Source of the DNA: Neocallimastix lanati (nom. inval.)
Taxonomy: Eukaryota > Neocallimastigomycota > Neocallimastigomycetes > Neocallimastigales > Neocallimastigaceae
Length of the DNA stretch: 64,000 nucleotides
Direction: 5' to 3'
Assembly (NCBI GenBank): GCA_016946835.1
Contig: JACVTC010000010.1
Coordinates: forward strand, 559,501-623,500
Each line of letters starts with the position of its first letter. Positions within the stretch are counted from its first letter, which is position 1. The translations under genes and the position numbers were made by a program. Shown one piece after another: positions 29,876 to 42,976 of this stretch. A model generated the notes under the pieces. The model made no database searches and was not told the DNA's origin. It saw only the letters and a program-made list of their open reading frames with translations.

Positions 29876-32800
29876 ACATAATAATAATAATAATAATAAT
29901 TCATATAATGCTAGTGCAACTTCAAATAATGATGTAATAAATAATGGATATCCTTATAATGATAATTCACATAATTATGATATAAACAATAATTATTTAA
30001 ATAAGAATAATAAAATAAATTATACAAACAGTTTATTTGATGATAATCATACAAGTATTGATAATATTTATTCCAATAATAATAATAATAATAACTTAAA
30101 TAATATAGAATATCTTAGTAAGAATACTAGTAACGGTTATAAATTAAATAATAGTAATCATAACAACATCTATGAAAATGACACTATTAATAAACAAGTT
30201 AACAATGATGTTAATATAAATAATACTTATAAAAATAATAATGATGATCAAAGTAACAATGAAATTGATTTAAATAGAATTTCTATAAATGATAATGAAA
30301 AGAAAATTAATAATGAACCTAATTCAAATAATATTTATAATAATTTTGATAATTACCATAATGAGGAAATTATCGCTGTTGCCCAAAAGAAAGGTAAAAA
30401 TAATTCAATAAAAATCTCCCCATATACCAAAGAAATAAAGAAAAAGCTTATAGATAATCCAGTTCCAATTATTACAAATGCTATGAAGAAAAATACTATT
30501 ATGAAAAGAAAATTAAACGTTAATAAATTAGCAACTACAGGAACACCTGATATGATAATAGATGAGGGAGGAACGAATGTCAAACTATCAACAGAAAAAG
30601 AAGAAGGTAAAGAATTTAAAGAAAATAAAGATCATAAAAATGTTACTTTCAATGAATCTATTGAAATTTTTGAGGATTCACAACCACCAACTAATCAAAC
30701 AATAACTAATAATAACACAAATAAATTAGAATATTTGGATCTTTCTTATATCAATCAACCAAATATTAGAAATGTAAAAAAAGCGAATAAATTGAATAAA
30801 ATAAATGAAATACTGAGCAGTAACAAAGATGATATACCCATCAATGTTAAAAGTTATTCCAAGCCAGAGAAACACATAAAAATAATGGAAGATTTTAATG
30901 AATTTAAAATTAAGGACTTTATCAAGGAAGTAGCATCAACCGAAGTCATAACGAAGTTAGTATATTTGTTAGACCTGTTTCCAAAGTTCAGGTCAGAATT
31001 TACAAAAGCATTAAAATTAACCGAAGGAAAAGAGAAAATAAAGAAAAATTTGAATACATCTTTAATAAATGTAATGACAATTATAAGCCAACATAAAGTG
31101 ATTAAAGTTAAAGGCACTGTGGATAAGAAACCAGCTGAAATTTTCTTGGACTCGTGTGCTAGCGTTAATTTGATTACCACTACGGCTTTAAAAAAATTTA
31201 AAATTAATAAAAATCCTATTGGGAGAATATCCGAAAAAATTTTTCAGGTATATTCCAACAATTCAACTTGTTCAGATATTTATGAACTAAAAATATCTAT
31301 TGGAAATTACACTTTTATCGATTACTTTAGGAAAATTGATAAGGATGATATCTTTGATATATTAATAGGTATTGACACACTTAAACGAAATAGATTTGAT
31401 ATAAATTTAGTTAATGATACCTTATATCATATTGATGAAAATAATAATCCTATAGAATTAGCTTCTTTATTTTATGATGTTAGCTTGAGTCCTTCTGAAA
31501 GTACAAATAGAATTAATGACGAAGAAAATAATATGAATAAGGAGAATAATATAAATAATAATTCTTCTGAAGAGAATGATGAGGATTCTGAAACTAGTTG
31601 GAGTGACAATGATAATAATAATGATAATAATAATATACTTTTTACATATGCTAAATCAGAGTTACCTAATATTAACATAAATAATTTTAATGTAAAATTA
31701 CCTTTCTTTAATAGTGTCGACATCGATAAAGAAAATAATATCAAAATAAAAACGAATAATAATAAGAATGATGATAAAATTGACAATTATAAAATAAATG
31801 ATCATAAAATTAATTCTAAAGTTACAAACAATATAAATCCCATACTACATTCTAAACTTCCATCAAAAATCGATTCTGATCAAAACGGCAATAACAAATT
31901 AAATAGTAATTATAAATTAGTAGATAGAAATATTGAAAGGAAAGAATATAAGAATAAAACGGTTGATATTACAACACAATTGATTCCATCTCTTTTATTA
32001 ATAACTAATGAAGTACTACATAATGAAAACGAGGTTTGCACAGACGACACAATATCTAAACTGGAAATGATTCACTCTATTGTAAAAAAATTACCAGAAA
32101 ATTTGAAAGCTGATGTAGAAAAATTATTTTTAAATTATATTAGTGTTCTTGCACTGAAAACTGACGATTTGGGTTCGTCAAAGCTATATCCTCATAGAAT
32201 TAATTTAATACCAGGAACAACACCTATTAAACAGAGGGCCTACCGTATTTCAAAAGTGCAAGCTGATGCACATAAAAAGGAATTAATTAAACTTATAAAT
32301 AATAACTTAATTGTCCCTTCTAGTTCTCCTTGGTCTTCTCCTGTAGTACTGGTACCGAAAAAGAATGGTCAAGTGAGAATGTGTGTTGACTACAGGAAGA
32401 TTAATAATTGTACATTAAAGGACGCTTATGCACTTCCTTTAATAGATGATATACTTTACTATGTTAGCGGTGATATTTCTATTTTGTCTACTATTGATCT
32501 CTTCTCAGGGTACCATCAGATTCCTATGCATTCTGATGATAAAGATATCACTTGCTTTACGACCATTTACGGAAACTTTAATTTTGAAGTTATGCCTTTT
32601 GGACTATGCAACGCTCCCGCTACTTTTCAAAGGGAGATGAACAGAATATTTTTTGATTTAATCGGAGTATGTGTTTTTATTTACATAGATGACTTAGTTA
32701 TTTATTCTCCTTCATTAGATCAACACATCAAAGACCTAGAAAAAGTATTCCTCATTCTTGCTAATAATGGATTAAAAGTGAATTTTGAAAAATGTGATTT

Positions 32801-35154
32801 CTTTAAAGAAGAAGTTGAGCTCCTTGGTCATACTCTTTCTACTAAGGGTATAAAACCTATGAATTCTAAAATAAAAGTTATTGCTAATTGGTTACCTCCT
32901 TCTAATTTAAAACAGTTACGTTCTTTCTTAGGGGCAATTGGATATTACCGGAAATTCATTAGCCATTTTGCCCAAATTGCTAAACCTTTATATGATTTAA
33001 CAAAAAAGAATGTTCCTTTTGTTTGGTCTACCGAATCTAATAATGCATTTGAATTTTTAAAAATTCGTCTTATTAATGCACCTATATTGTCACCTCCAAA
33101 TTTTGATAAACCATTTATTGTTCGTTCAGATGCATCTAAATCAGGAATTGGCGGGGTACTACTTCAGTTAGACGATGACAACATTGAGAAGCCATTATAT
33201 TATGAAAGTAGGACACTTTCCAATTCTGAAATCAATTATAGCATTACAGAACTTGAGGGGCTTGCCGCATTTTACTGTGTCATGAAATTTAAACCTTTTC
33301 TCACTGGTAATAGTTTTGAGACAATTCTTTATACCGATCATAAGCCTTTAGTTTACATATTTAAAAATAAAGAACCTTCTTCAGCAAGGCATGTCAAATG
33401 GATAACTGAGTTCAGTATTTTAAAAATTAAAGTGTTATATGAAGAGGGGAGGAGGAATGTAGTTGCTGATGCACTATCTAGATTACATTCTAACAATGAA
33501 AAATATATAATCAAAAATATAAAAAATGATGATAAACATATAAAAAATAAAAATAAAAGAAATAATATAAAAAATTATAATAAAGATGTATTCAACCAAG
33601 TTATAAATAATGAAATTCAAAATTGTGAAATTAAAAATAATGAAGAAATTAGAAATAAGAAAAATACTAAAATTAATAAAATAAAAGAGTTAGTGGATGA
33701 AATTAAGATCAATAGTAATAATGAAAATTACAAAATGGAATATGAGGAAATTAAAAATAATGTAAATAACATTAATAAGTTTAATAAGTTTAATAATAAA
33801 TTACATAATAATAATAGTGAAAATAATGGAGTGGAAAATAAATTGAATGTGAATTATATGGTATTTCAAACTGAAGAAAATAATAAACATAGTTTTAATA
33901 ATAATGATAATAATAATAATAATATTAATCATGTTAATACTAATAATAATGATATTGATGATAGTACTGAAATACTAAATGATTTCTATAAAAAAATAAT
34001 AAACCAGAAATTTGTATTAATTGATGGAGTTCAGTATTATAAAGATAATAATGAATTAAGAAAAGTAATATTTAATGATAATGAAAAATGGGAACTTATT
34101 AGTAAAGCTCATTGTTTAGGACATGAAGGTAACTTTAAAACCTACCATCGTTTGAAAAGGAACTATTATTGGATAGGAATGAATAAGGATATCAGATTAT
34201 TTATTAAATCTTGTCATGTATGTCAATTATGTAAACCACAACCACCGAATGTATTTACAGAAGATTTAGCTACACCCCCAGGTCTACCTTTTACTCGGGT
34301 AGGATTGGATTTAGTTGGACCCTTATACGAATCTTTCAGAGGTAATAAATATATAATAGTACTTGTAGATTATTTAACAAAATGGGTGGAAGCTGAAGCA
34401 TTAGCCAAAACAGAATCAGAAGATGTCATTAGATTTTTAAATAATATATTTTCAAGACACGGGATTCCAGAGATATTAATTACTGATAATGGCCCGCAAT
34501 TCATATCTGATAAAACAAAAGCTTTCCTAGATTTAAATGATGTCTATGTACATTATATTAGTACTTATCATCCTGCTTCTAACGGAGAAGTTGAAAACAG
34601 GAATAGAGAAATAGTCAAATATATTAGAATTCTTAAAAGCCAATTTAAAGAATTAAGTAAACAAAATCAAGAATGGGATGATATTTTACCTAGTGCACTT
34701 TGGGCTTTAAGAACAACAAAAAATGAAGTTACTAAATTTAGTAGTTTCGAATTACTCTATGGTAGGAAAGACTTACAACCATTTGAATTAGCAATTAATA
34801 TTGACAAAAGATTTCCTGAAGAATCAGAAGAAGAATATTTTGTTCGAAAATTTATTAATCACCATAATTGGATTTCTGAAGCAATCAAAAATATTGAAAC
34901 TGCAAATGAATTATGGAAAGATAGGAGAAGACAGATTAAAAGATTAAGAAGTGAATTCAAACCAGGAGACCTAGTTTTAGTTAGAAATTTCAATCGAAGG
35001 AAACTAGACCCTTATTATATCGGACCATTAAAAATAGTTAAACAGCAATTTAATACTGTCACAGTATGTGATCCTTATACGAACGAAATTGCAGAGAGAA
35101 ACATTCATCTAAAAAATGTAATTCCATATATTAGTAATTTCCTAAATTATAATC

Positions 35155-35159
<5 letters not shown>
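29802..35159 (+). CDS. pol: Element A Pol (protease, RT, RNase H, integrase)
   Basis: 1785 aa counted from the first in-frame ATG; translation more likely enters from gag at 29673 by -1 frameshift. An Asn-rich N-terminal region (~1-330) precedes the aspartic protease (FLDSCASVN, about 448). RT follows (MCVDYRKIN; catalytic YIDD near 960), then RNase H (VRSDASKSGIG near 1107; YTDHKPL) and integrase with an HHCC zinc finger (HCLGHEG near 1436; CHVCQLC) and D,D35E core (GLDLVGP, TDNGPQF, NGEVENRN). A GPY/F-like segment (YYIGPLKIV) closes the protein, with no chromodomain. Order PR-RT-RH-IN defines Ty3/Gypsy. A second Asn-rich linker (about 1235-1390) separates RNase H and integrase. No disabling stop is visible. 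Confidence 0.92.
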
Positions 35160-35197
<38 letters not shown>

Positions 35198-35352
35198 ATG
35201 ATATATATATAAAAAAAAAAAAAAAAAATTTTGATATATATAAAAAATATAAAAAAAAATATATAAAAAAAATATTATAAAATATATAATAGTATTATTA
35301 GTTTAATAAATATTTTAATATGCTTATAGACTTCAAGGGACGAAGTCTAAGC

Positions 35353-35367
35353 TAAGTGGGGGCATCT
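35353..35367 (+). promoter_or_regulatory. Element A polypurine tract
   Basis: AAGTGGGGGCATC immediately before the 3' LTR, the usual plus-strand primer position. Upstream, 35160-35330 is noncoding poly-A and AT-rich trailer. Confidence 0.6.
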
Positions 35368-35985
35368 TGATGCATGTCCAGTAAAAATAATAGAAAATAA
35401 TAGAAAAATTATTTAGAAAAATTATTAATATAAATATTTATTAAAAATTAATTTTATATAATGAATCTTAAAATATATTATTAATATATTATTAAAGATA
35501 ATTTATTATTATTAATTATTAAAATATTAAATTAAATAATAATATTAAAAATATTAAAAGAATTGTTGATAATATAGTAAAATTAGTTATATTAATTATA
35601 ACGGAGATTGAATGTTTAATTAAATTGATGTTAATATTAAAATAATTTTTAAATAATGTTAAACAAGATGAATTAATAGTTATAAGTAAAAAGTTATGAA
35701 TATTTATATTTATTAATTAATTTTAGTGTTTCGATAAATAAAATTTATAAAATTAGTAAAAAATATAATTATGAAAATAATTTATAAATAAATATTTTTC
35801 TTTTTTTTAAGGAATAATAATAAAACATGTATTTTTTTTTTTATGATAAAATATAATAAATAAAATAATAAAAGATAAATAAATAAAAAGTAAATATAAT
35901 TATTGTAATATAATATTCTTGGAGTAATTCCCTTTTGCACAAACGCCCAACTAACATATACGGTATTTAATAAAATATCGTATCA
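35368..35985 (+). repeat. Element A 3' LTR (618 bp)
   Basis: Copy of the 5' LTR, ending CGTATCA and followed by the T-run that separates it from unit F. Confidence 0.93.
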
Positions 35986-35989
35986 TTTT

Positions 35990-36778
35990 TAATACAGAAT
36001 GAACAAATAATACTAATTGTGCTAGAATAATATAAATTATTCTAACCTTATAGATTATTCTATTCTATATAATTGGAACTTTCCAATATTCTTCAAATAT
36101 TACTAAATAGAAATCTTAAGTTAATAAATCACTAATTAACTTATAATTCCTTTTTGAATTATCGATATGATTCCATTATAATGTATTAAAAATCTTTAGC
36201 CAAGAATATTGTCCTTGCCCACTTAATATATTAATATTATATTTCTTTTGTATTATGTTATATTGAAAATAATCAAATCTATTTAATTAGTTATTAAAAT
36301 TTTCGTTATCAATTTAAATTTATTTTTAATTACTAAATTTAACTAAACCACAATAAAATATTCTGTATAATCTCTTTATTTTTATTTTATATATATTAGT
36401 ATTAAACTATTATTAAATAATTAATAATTCAATAATATATAACTACTATTTATAACAATAATATTATTAACTAAAATAATAATTCAATTTCAATTTAAAT
36501 GTTTTATTTATAAAAATAATTAGTAATTAGTTTATTAAAAAAATAGTTAGGCTTTACAAATTTTAATTTGATAAAAAAATATAAATACATGTAATTTTAG
36601 TGAAATAAAATATAATCAATAACTTTCTTTTTATTAAATAAATAATTATATTATTATTTTTCTTTTATAAATTTAAATAAATAAATATTGATTTTAAAAC
36701 AAATTATTTTTTTTTTATTGTAATTTTATTATTTGTGTTAATTATTATTATATTCCTAAAATTATATGAACCATACCA
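35990..36778. mobile_element. Solo LTR F in the tRNA-Gly stack
   Basis: A 789-bp unit starting TAATACAGAATG and ending GAACCATACCA, bounded by TTTT on both sides. Its near-identical reverse complement is found at 46220-47010, bounded there by CTTA on both sides, so these are true mobile units with 4-5 bp duplications. No ORF. Best read as a solo LTR whose first dinucleotide drifted from TG to TA. Confidence 0.8.
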
Positions 36779-36782
36779 TTTT

Positions 36783-37801
36783 TGGTAAAGAATGAATTAA
36801 TAACCTTTATTTTATTATTAATAATTCTTTACTAAATTGTACTTTCCTATATTCTTCATAACCTAAACCTCATTGTAAATTTAATTTATTTTGATATAAA
36901 TTAATTTACACTTGTAAATAATGTAAATAAATTTTAATTAATTACTTTATTGTTATATTATTAAATATATGTATATATTAAAATACAATTGTAAATATTA
37001 AAATTATACTTTTAAGATACTAAATTATTAAAACTATTAATTAAATATTATTATAAAAATTATTATAAAATTATTAAAATTATTAATTAAATATTATTCT
37101 AAAAATTATTATAAATTATTAATATTATAAAATTATTAAAATTATTAAATATTATTATAAAAATTTATATATTATAACTATTAAATATTATTATAAAATT
37201 ATTAAGATTATTAATTAAATTTATTATTAAAAATTATTATTAAAAATTTTTACTTATTATAAAAATTATTATTTAAATATTATCAAATTTATTAATTAAA
37301 TATTATAAAAATTTTATTTTATTTTGAAAATAATTACAAGTATTATTTAAAATAATTAAAGATTATTAAATTTATTATATTAATCTTTAAAAACAATTTA
37401 TTTAACTTAAAAATATCAAAGAAAATAGTAAAAACTATTTTCTATATATTTATTTTATAATTATTTTTAATTAAATTATATTTGAATATTATATTATTAT
37501 ATTTATAAAAATTAAAACAAAAATGAATTATTGATATAAAATTAATTCAATAATTCTATAAAATTACTTAAATTATAAACAATTAATTATACTTTAAATT
37601 TATAAAAATATATAAATATTGTAACAATTTCTTAAAAATTAAATATGTGTACTTTAAATAAAAAACTTTTATATTAATAAAAAAAAAATATAAATAACTT
37701 TTAATAAAGAAATAATTTTTTTTATTTAAAATCAAAGCAGGGTAATACCCGTCCCCCCCTGCTTGATTTTAAATATCTAAGTGTCAACCCCGAGTCTACC
37801 A
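36783..37801. mobile_element. Solo LTR G in the tRNA-Gly stack
   Basis: A 1019-bp unit from TGGTAAAGAATG to CCCCGAGTCTACCA, bounded by TTTT. Its start resembles F, H and J (TRRTA/TTAAGGAATGAA with a nearby inverted copy ending CTTTAC). A GC-rich hairpin sits close to its right end (37725-37773). No ORF. Confidence 0.7.
37725..37773. repeat. GC-containing hairpin near the end of solo LTR G
   Basis: TTTAAAATCAA(A)GCAGGG pairs with CCCTGCTTGATTTTAAA across a loop containing CCCGTCCCC. It stands out in DNA with almost no GC. It may be an RNA terminator or processing element of the LTR. Confidence 0.7.
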
Positions 37802-38354
37802 TTTTTGTTAAGGAATGAACAAATAATGTTAATTTTATTATTTTTCATAAAAATAACTTAACCACTAAAATTAAATTATTTATTTCCTTACTTGGGGAAC
37901 TTTCTTATGGGGAGGTTGCATTACGCCAATATTTTTCACGTGATATATATAAATTTGTGGCTATAGCTATATTATGCTACATAATATTATTTTATTGTAT
38001 TATTTTGTTATTTCACTTTTTAAATTAATTATTAAGTGAATAATTAAATAAATCATATAATGGTTAGATTTTATGATTTTAATTCTTTTATTTAAATGCT
38101 AATAATAACAAATTATATAAAAATATAAATGTTATTAAAAATATAAATATTATTAATAATAATTCTCTTATTTAAATGTTATTAAAAAAAATAATAATTA
38201 TAATGATAAAATTATTAATTATAGAGACGTATTTGAAAATTTATTTAAACTGTATATATTTAATTAGCTTTATAAATTAAATTTTTGAATGACAGAATTT
38301 TGATTATTTCGTTTGGTTATCCCTCATTTTTTAATTATTTATTATAAAATAATA

Positions 38355-39271
38355 TTTATATTATATTATTTAAATCAGTTAAACAATCAAACCACAAATT
38401 AATAGTATTATTTCTATCATATTTAGTATCAATTAACTTGGTTTCAATATTTTTGTAGTGTTCAATTAAGACACTGATTTCATTAGCTTTATTTATTGCT
38501 CTTTTTTTTATTTTCCAAATTCCTCTTATTTTTCTTTGATAATCATAATATGGTAAATGTTTAAGTTTATTTAATTTATCTATTAATTCATAATAAGATG
38601 GTATTGTTGGAAATAAATTATTTAAATAACTGTTGATTCTGAAACTATAATATTATTGTTACATGTATTAGCATTTTTTTTTTTAATTTTTTAAATATTT
38701 TATATATTTCTTGTTCTTTATTTTGTAATATTGCAAAAGAAGTAGTGTAAAAACTATCTAATTCTTTAGCGTAAGTTCTTGTAATAAATAATTGATAACT
38801 AAATTTAGGGCAATATAAAATGTACCATCAACAAATATATCATTATTATATTCCCTAAATAATTTTACTTGAAAAGGAGATTGAAAAATTATTAAATTAA
38901 TATTTTTTGAATATCATAAAATTTTCACCTCACTTTGTTTTATATTGTTTTATAATATTTAGATTCATTAGGAATTTCAGTAAATGTTGTTACATTTAAT
39001 GGTAGTTTTTATTTAAATTTCTTGATATTTGGGATTTAATTGAATTATATTCTGAACATATAAATCTCATTTCTTTAGAAATTTTATTATATAGGGGTTT
39101 TATTTTTATACCATAAGGAATTGAACTTTTTTCAATTCCATCTTTAATTTTATGTTTCATTATAGATAGAGATATATCGTATTCTTTTTCAGGATGATTA
39201 TGTGAACTATCATATTTTAAGATTTCTTTCTTATTTAAAATAATAAAAGATTTACATTTATTTCTGTACAT
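38355..39271 (-). pseudogene. FLYWCH/MULE transposase pseudogene
   Basis: Three in-order fragments in different frames. The N-terminal part (38996-39271) has a FLYWCH-like zinc-finger end (KYDSSHNHPEKEYD) and ISKEMRFICSEYNSIKSQISR. The middle part (about 38790-38900) includes FVDGTFYIA, the first catalytic Asp of the MULE DDE fold. The C-terminal part (about 38355-38640) has FPTIPSYYELIDKLNKLKH and a Trp-containing tail ending in a stop. Frameshifts and stops separate them. The order and motifs match transposases common in gut fungi (family knowledge). Confidence 0.75.
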
Positions 39272-39529
39272 AAACTTTTGAATTATCTTTTCTTATATAT
39301 GAAAAATTAAATTTATATTTTTTATTGATAATAATTTATTTTTTTCCTTTGTTAGACTCATTTACATCAATAATTAGATTTTCTTCCATTTCTATATTTT
39401 TATAAATATTTTTTAATTATATAATTAAAATTATTATATTAATTATCCAATATTATTCTAAATACTAATTTTGAAAAATTAGTTTTTCAATTATTTGTAA
39501 AAAAAAAATAAATAAATAAAGAATGTAAT

Positions 39530-40710
39530 AGTAAGTACAAGTATACAAAATAAAATAAAATAAATAGTAGAATATAAATATAAGTACAGATTGAATAAAA
39601 TAAAATAAAATAAAATAAAATAAAATAAAATAAAATAAAATAAAATAAATAGTAGAACATAAATATAAGTACAGATTGAATAAAATAAAATAAAATAAAA
39701 TAAATAGTAGAATATAAATATAAGTACAGATTGAATAAAATAAAATAAAATAAAATAAAATAAAATAAAATAAAATAAAATAAAATAAAATAAAATAAAA
39801 TAAAATAAAATAAAATAAAATAAAATAAAATAAAATAAAATAAAATAAAATAAATAGTAGTATATAAATATAAGTACAGATTGAATAAAATAAAATAAAA
39901 TAAAATAAAATAAAATAAAATAAATAGTAGTATATAAATATAAGTACAGATTGAATAAAATAAAATAAAATAAAATAAAATAAAATAAAATAAAATAAAA
40001 TAAAATAAATAGTAGTATATAAATATAAGTACAGATTGAATAAAATAAAATAAAATAAAATAAAATAAAATAAATAGTAGTATATAAATATAAGTACAGA
40101 TTGAATAAAATAAAATAAAATAAAATAAATAGTAGAATATTAAACATAAAGTACAGATCGAACAAAATAAAATAAAATATAATAAATAGTAGAATATAAA
40201 TATAAGTACAGATTGAATAAAATAAAATAAAATAAAATAAAATAAAATAAAATAAAATAAAATAAAATAAATAGTAGAACATAAATATAAGTACAGATTG
40301 AATAAAATAAAATAAAATAAAATAAAATAAAATAAAATAAAATAAATAGTAGAACATAAATATAAGTACAGATTGAATAAAATAAAATAAAATAAAATAA
40401 AATAAAATAAAATAAAATAAAATAAAATAAAATAAAATAAAATAAAATAAATAGTAGAATATAAATATAAGTACAGATTGAATAAAATAAAATAAAATAA
40501 AATAAAATAAAATAAAATAAAATAAAATAAATAGTAGAATATTAAACATAAAGTACAGATCGAACAAAATAAAATAAAATAAAATAAATAGTAGAATATA
40601 AATATAAGTACAGATTGAATAAAATAAAATAAAATAAAATAAAATAAAATAAAATAAAATAAATATTGAATGTAATAATATAAAAGTACAAGTATATAAA
40701 ATAAAATAAA
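39530..40710. repeat. Composite minisatellite: (AAAAT)n plus a 32-bp motif
   Basis: At least 14 copies of ATAGTAGAATATAAATATAAG + TACAGATTGAA-type motif alternate with (TAAAA)n blocks of 3 to 25 copies. Two units carry the variant ATTAAACATAAAGTACAGATCGAAC, so a higher-order duplication occurred. The long Phe/Ile/Leu frame across it is an artefact. It lies inside the MULE. Confidence 0.9.
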
Positions 40711-40969
40711 GTAAATATTTATTATAATTTTTAATTAAAGAATATTAAAGACAATTTATTTTTAAAAATAAAATGTTTTATTTAATTATATATGTTAGAA
40801 AGCAAAAAAATCATTTATATTTAATGAGATTATTAACAATCAATAACATTGTTTTATATATTAAATTACATCATCAATTGAATACAATAAAAATGTAAAA
40901 AATTTTCATTTCTAAAACATTGATCTGTAATATTCTTTAATAAAAAAAAATATTAGATATTTATTTTAT

Positions 40970-41165
40970 TTTATTCAATCTTTACTTATATTTATATTCT
41001 ACTATTTATTTTATTTTATTTTATTCAATCTGTACTTTATATTTAATATTCTACTATTAATTTTATTTTATTTTATTTTATTTTATTTTATTTTATTTTA
41101 TTTTATTTTATTCAATCTGTACTTTATACTCATATTCTACTATTTTTATTTTATATACTTATTAC
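40970..41165. repeat. Inverted copy of the MULE minisatellite
   Basis: Three units read as the reverse complement of the 39530-40710 motif (TTCAATCTGTACTT...ATTCTACTATT), so the two arrays could fold back on each other. Confidence 0.85.
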
Positions 41166-42218
41166 ATTCTTTATTTATTTATTTATTTGTTTGTTTATTT
41201 ATTTATACATTTATTTTTTTTACATATAATTTTATTAAAATTTTTTATGGCGTTAACAAAAAATTTTACAAGCCATTAAAAATAAATGGCGTATTGAAAA
41301 TTTGTATTATAAAAATTGGCGAAATGAACCACATTCCTTTCTTATGTTCTATTACTGCCAAATTATTACTAATATTAAATTTATTATTATTAATATAAAT
41401 TCTTTATTAATATCAATACTTTATTATTAAAATTAATACTATATTATTAATATCAATATTATTATCAATATCTAGTTTTATTAATATGATTTATTCTATT
41501 AATATTTTATTATTAAAGAAAATTTTATTTTACAAATATTACTAATACAGATTATTTATTATTAATAAAAATTAATATAATTAATAATGATTTAAAAATA
41601 TTTTACTTAAATTCATGATCCTTGTCATTAAAATTAATAATACTTCCTTCCAAAATACACCCTATTTATAATAAGATTAATAATAGATAATAATCTAAAA
41701 TACTTTTATTTAAAAATAGTATAAAATTAAATAATACTCTATTACTAATAGTTCTGTAAAAGTAATAAAATTATTTTTAAAATATATTATCACTACAATT
41801 AATAATAAATAGTTTAGAATTTAATAATATGTAATAATTATTTATTATAATAAAATAGATTATGAATTTATAATTTAAATACAATTCAAACATGTAACTC
41901 TAAGATATTCTAAAGAAATGGCTTGACCATTTCTAACGATAAAAAAAAAATATAAATAGATGAGAAAATTGTATTTTAGAAAAATAATCAGAAAAAAATA
42001 TAATCTTATTAAAGAAATTAATTAATTTTTAGTTTTTAATTGAATAATTTTTATTAAATAAATAAATAAAATATTTTAAAAAAAAGATATATTTTAATTT
42101 TTAATTTTTTTATTTTAGTGTTTATTTCTATATTTATTATTATTCTGTCCCGAACCTCAACATTTTTTTGTAATAATTTAATTATAAAATTAATTATAAT
42201 TAAATTATTAACTACAAC

Positions 42219-42942
42219 TGTTGAAATTACAACTGAATTAAATTTCAATTTCAATTAATTTCAATTAAAATTATTAAAAACAAAATAATTAATAAAAATT
42301 TATAATTCATTAAATTTTATTTATTTTATAATATTATAAGTTATTTGATCATCTTAGGACCAGCTTAGGCCTACTGATTCTAATGATATCATATTAAACT
42401 TAAATATTATTAATAAATAAAATATTTATTAACATGAATCATTTGGTCATGTCATCCTTGATTCATAAATTAATGTTTATGTATTAATTTATGTTATATT
42501 GATTTAATTAATTATTAATTATTAATTACTATATTAAATATTTAAATTTAATATTATATTAAATATATTAGCTAATATATTAGATTAAAAAATATAATTT
42601 ATTTATATTAAACATATTCTTATACTAAATATTATTATTATCAACTTTATATTATTATTATCAATATTCTCAAACCTACAAAGTATAAAAAGAAAATTCA
42701 AATTTATCTTTTTGTTCTTTGTAAGGTTATAGTTAACCTATTATAATATAACTATATATTTTTATTAATAAATAAAAATTTTTATCATATCAAACCAATT
42801 ATTAGTTTTAATTAAGTGTTAAATTAACAAATTTAACTTTATAACTCTTTTATTTTAGTAATTTACTTATATCTATATAGTTATATTATATAGATATATC
42901 AACCTGATTCCTCGTTAAATTCAATCTCTTTACTTTTTAACA
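42219..42942 (+). repeat. Element B 5' LTR (724 bp)
   Basis: Direct repeat of 61114-61837, TG...CA ends. Confidence 0.9.
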
Positions 42943-42976
42943 ATAACCTTACCCAAGAAAAGAGAATCACCTTGAT

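Larger units (their letters stand above)
26960..35985 (+). mobile_element. Element A: full-length Ty3/Gypsy retrotransposon upstream of tRNA-Gly
   Basis: LTR 26960-27578, primer-binding site, gag, -1 frameshift, pol, purine-rich tract and LTR 35368-35985. The LTRs (TGATGC...CGTATCA) differ by a single T in a homopolymer as far as I can see, so insertion is recent. T-runs flank both ends (26955-26959 and 35986-35990), consistent with a 5-bp duplication. Both ORFs are intact. The insertion lies 14 bp upstream of the mature tRNA 5' end, where yeast Ty3 also integrates (known for Ty3; inferred here). It is the innermost, hence probably youngest, member of the stack. Confidence 0.93.
37910..41336 (-). 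mobile_element. MULE (Mutator-like) DNA transposon
   Basis: About 3.4 kb flanked by an exact 10-bp direct repeat CTTTCTTATG (37900-37909 and 41337-41346). Inverted ends share GGTT-CATT-CGCCAAT (left GGTTGCATTACGCCAAT; right, reverse complement, GGTTCATTTCGCCAATT). It contains a degenerate FLYWCH/MULE transposase on the minus strand and a large minisatellite with a partial inverted copy. The 9-11 bp duplication is characteristic of MULEs. Transposase is broken, so it is non-autonomous now. Confidence 0.8.
37806..42162. mobile_element. Solo LTR H, split by a MULE transposon
   Basis: Starts TGTTAAGGAATGAAC and ends CCCGAACCTCAACA; the end resembles G (CCCCGAGTCTACCA). TTTT precedes it and a run of T's follows. 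Removing the MULE (37910-41336) and one copy of the 10-bp duplication leaves about 920 bp, similar to F and G. The sequence after the MULE resumes homology to F (AACTTTC..AT.TTCT). Confidence 0.65.

Noticed and set aside
30353-31786. Several minus-strand frames over element A pol, and similar ones over E and C
   Set aside because: Shadows of the retrotransposon ORFs; hydrophobic composition reflects the reverse complement of AAT-rich codons.
39491-40567. 358-codon Phe/Ile/Leu-rich frame resembling a membrane protein
   Set aside because: Encoded entirely by the AAAAT minisatellite; hydrophobicity is a by-product of the repeat.
39530-40710. CRISPR-like appearance of a repeated motif with variable spacers
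   Set aside because: The spacers are all (AAAAT)n, the genome is eukaryotic and there are no cas genes. It is a minisatellite.
41248-41260. ATGGCGTTAA matching the start of tRNA-Gly, as a possible tRNA fragment
   Set aside because: Only ten bases, inside the MULE right end, with no further similarity; probably chance.
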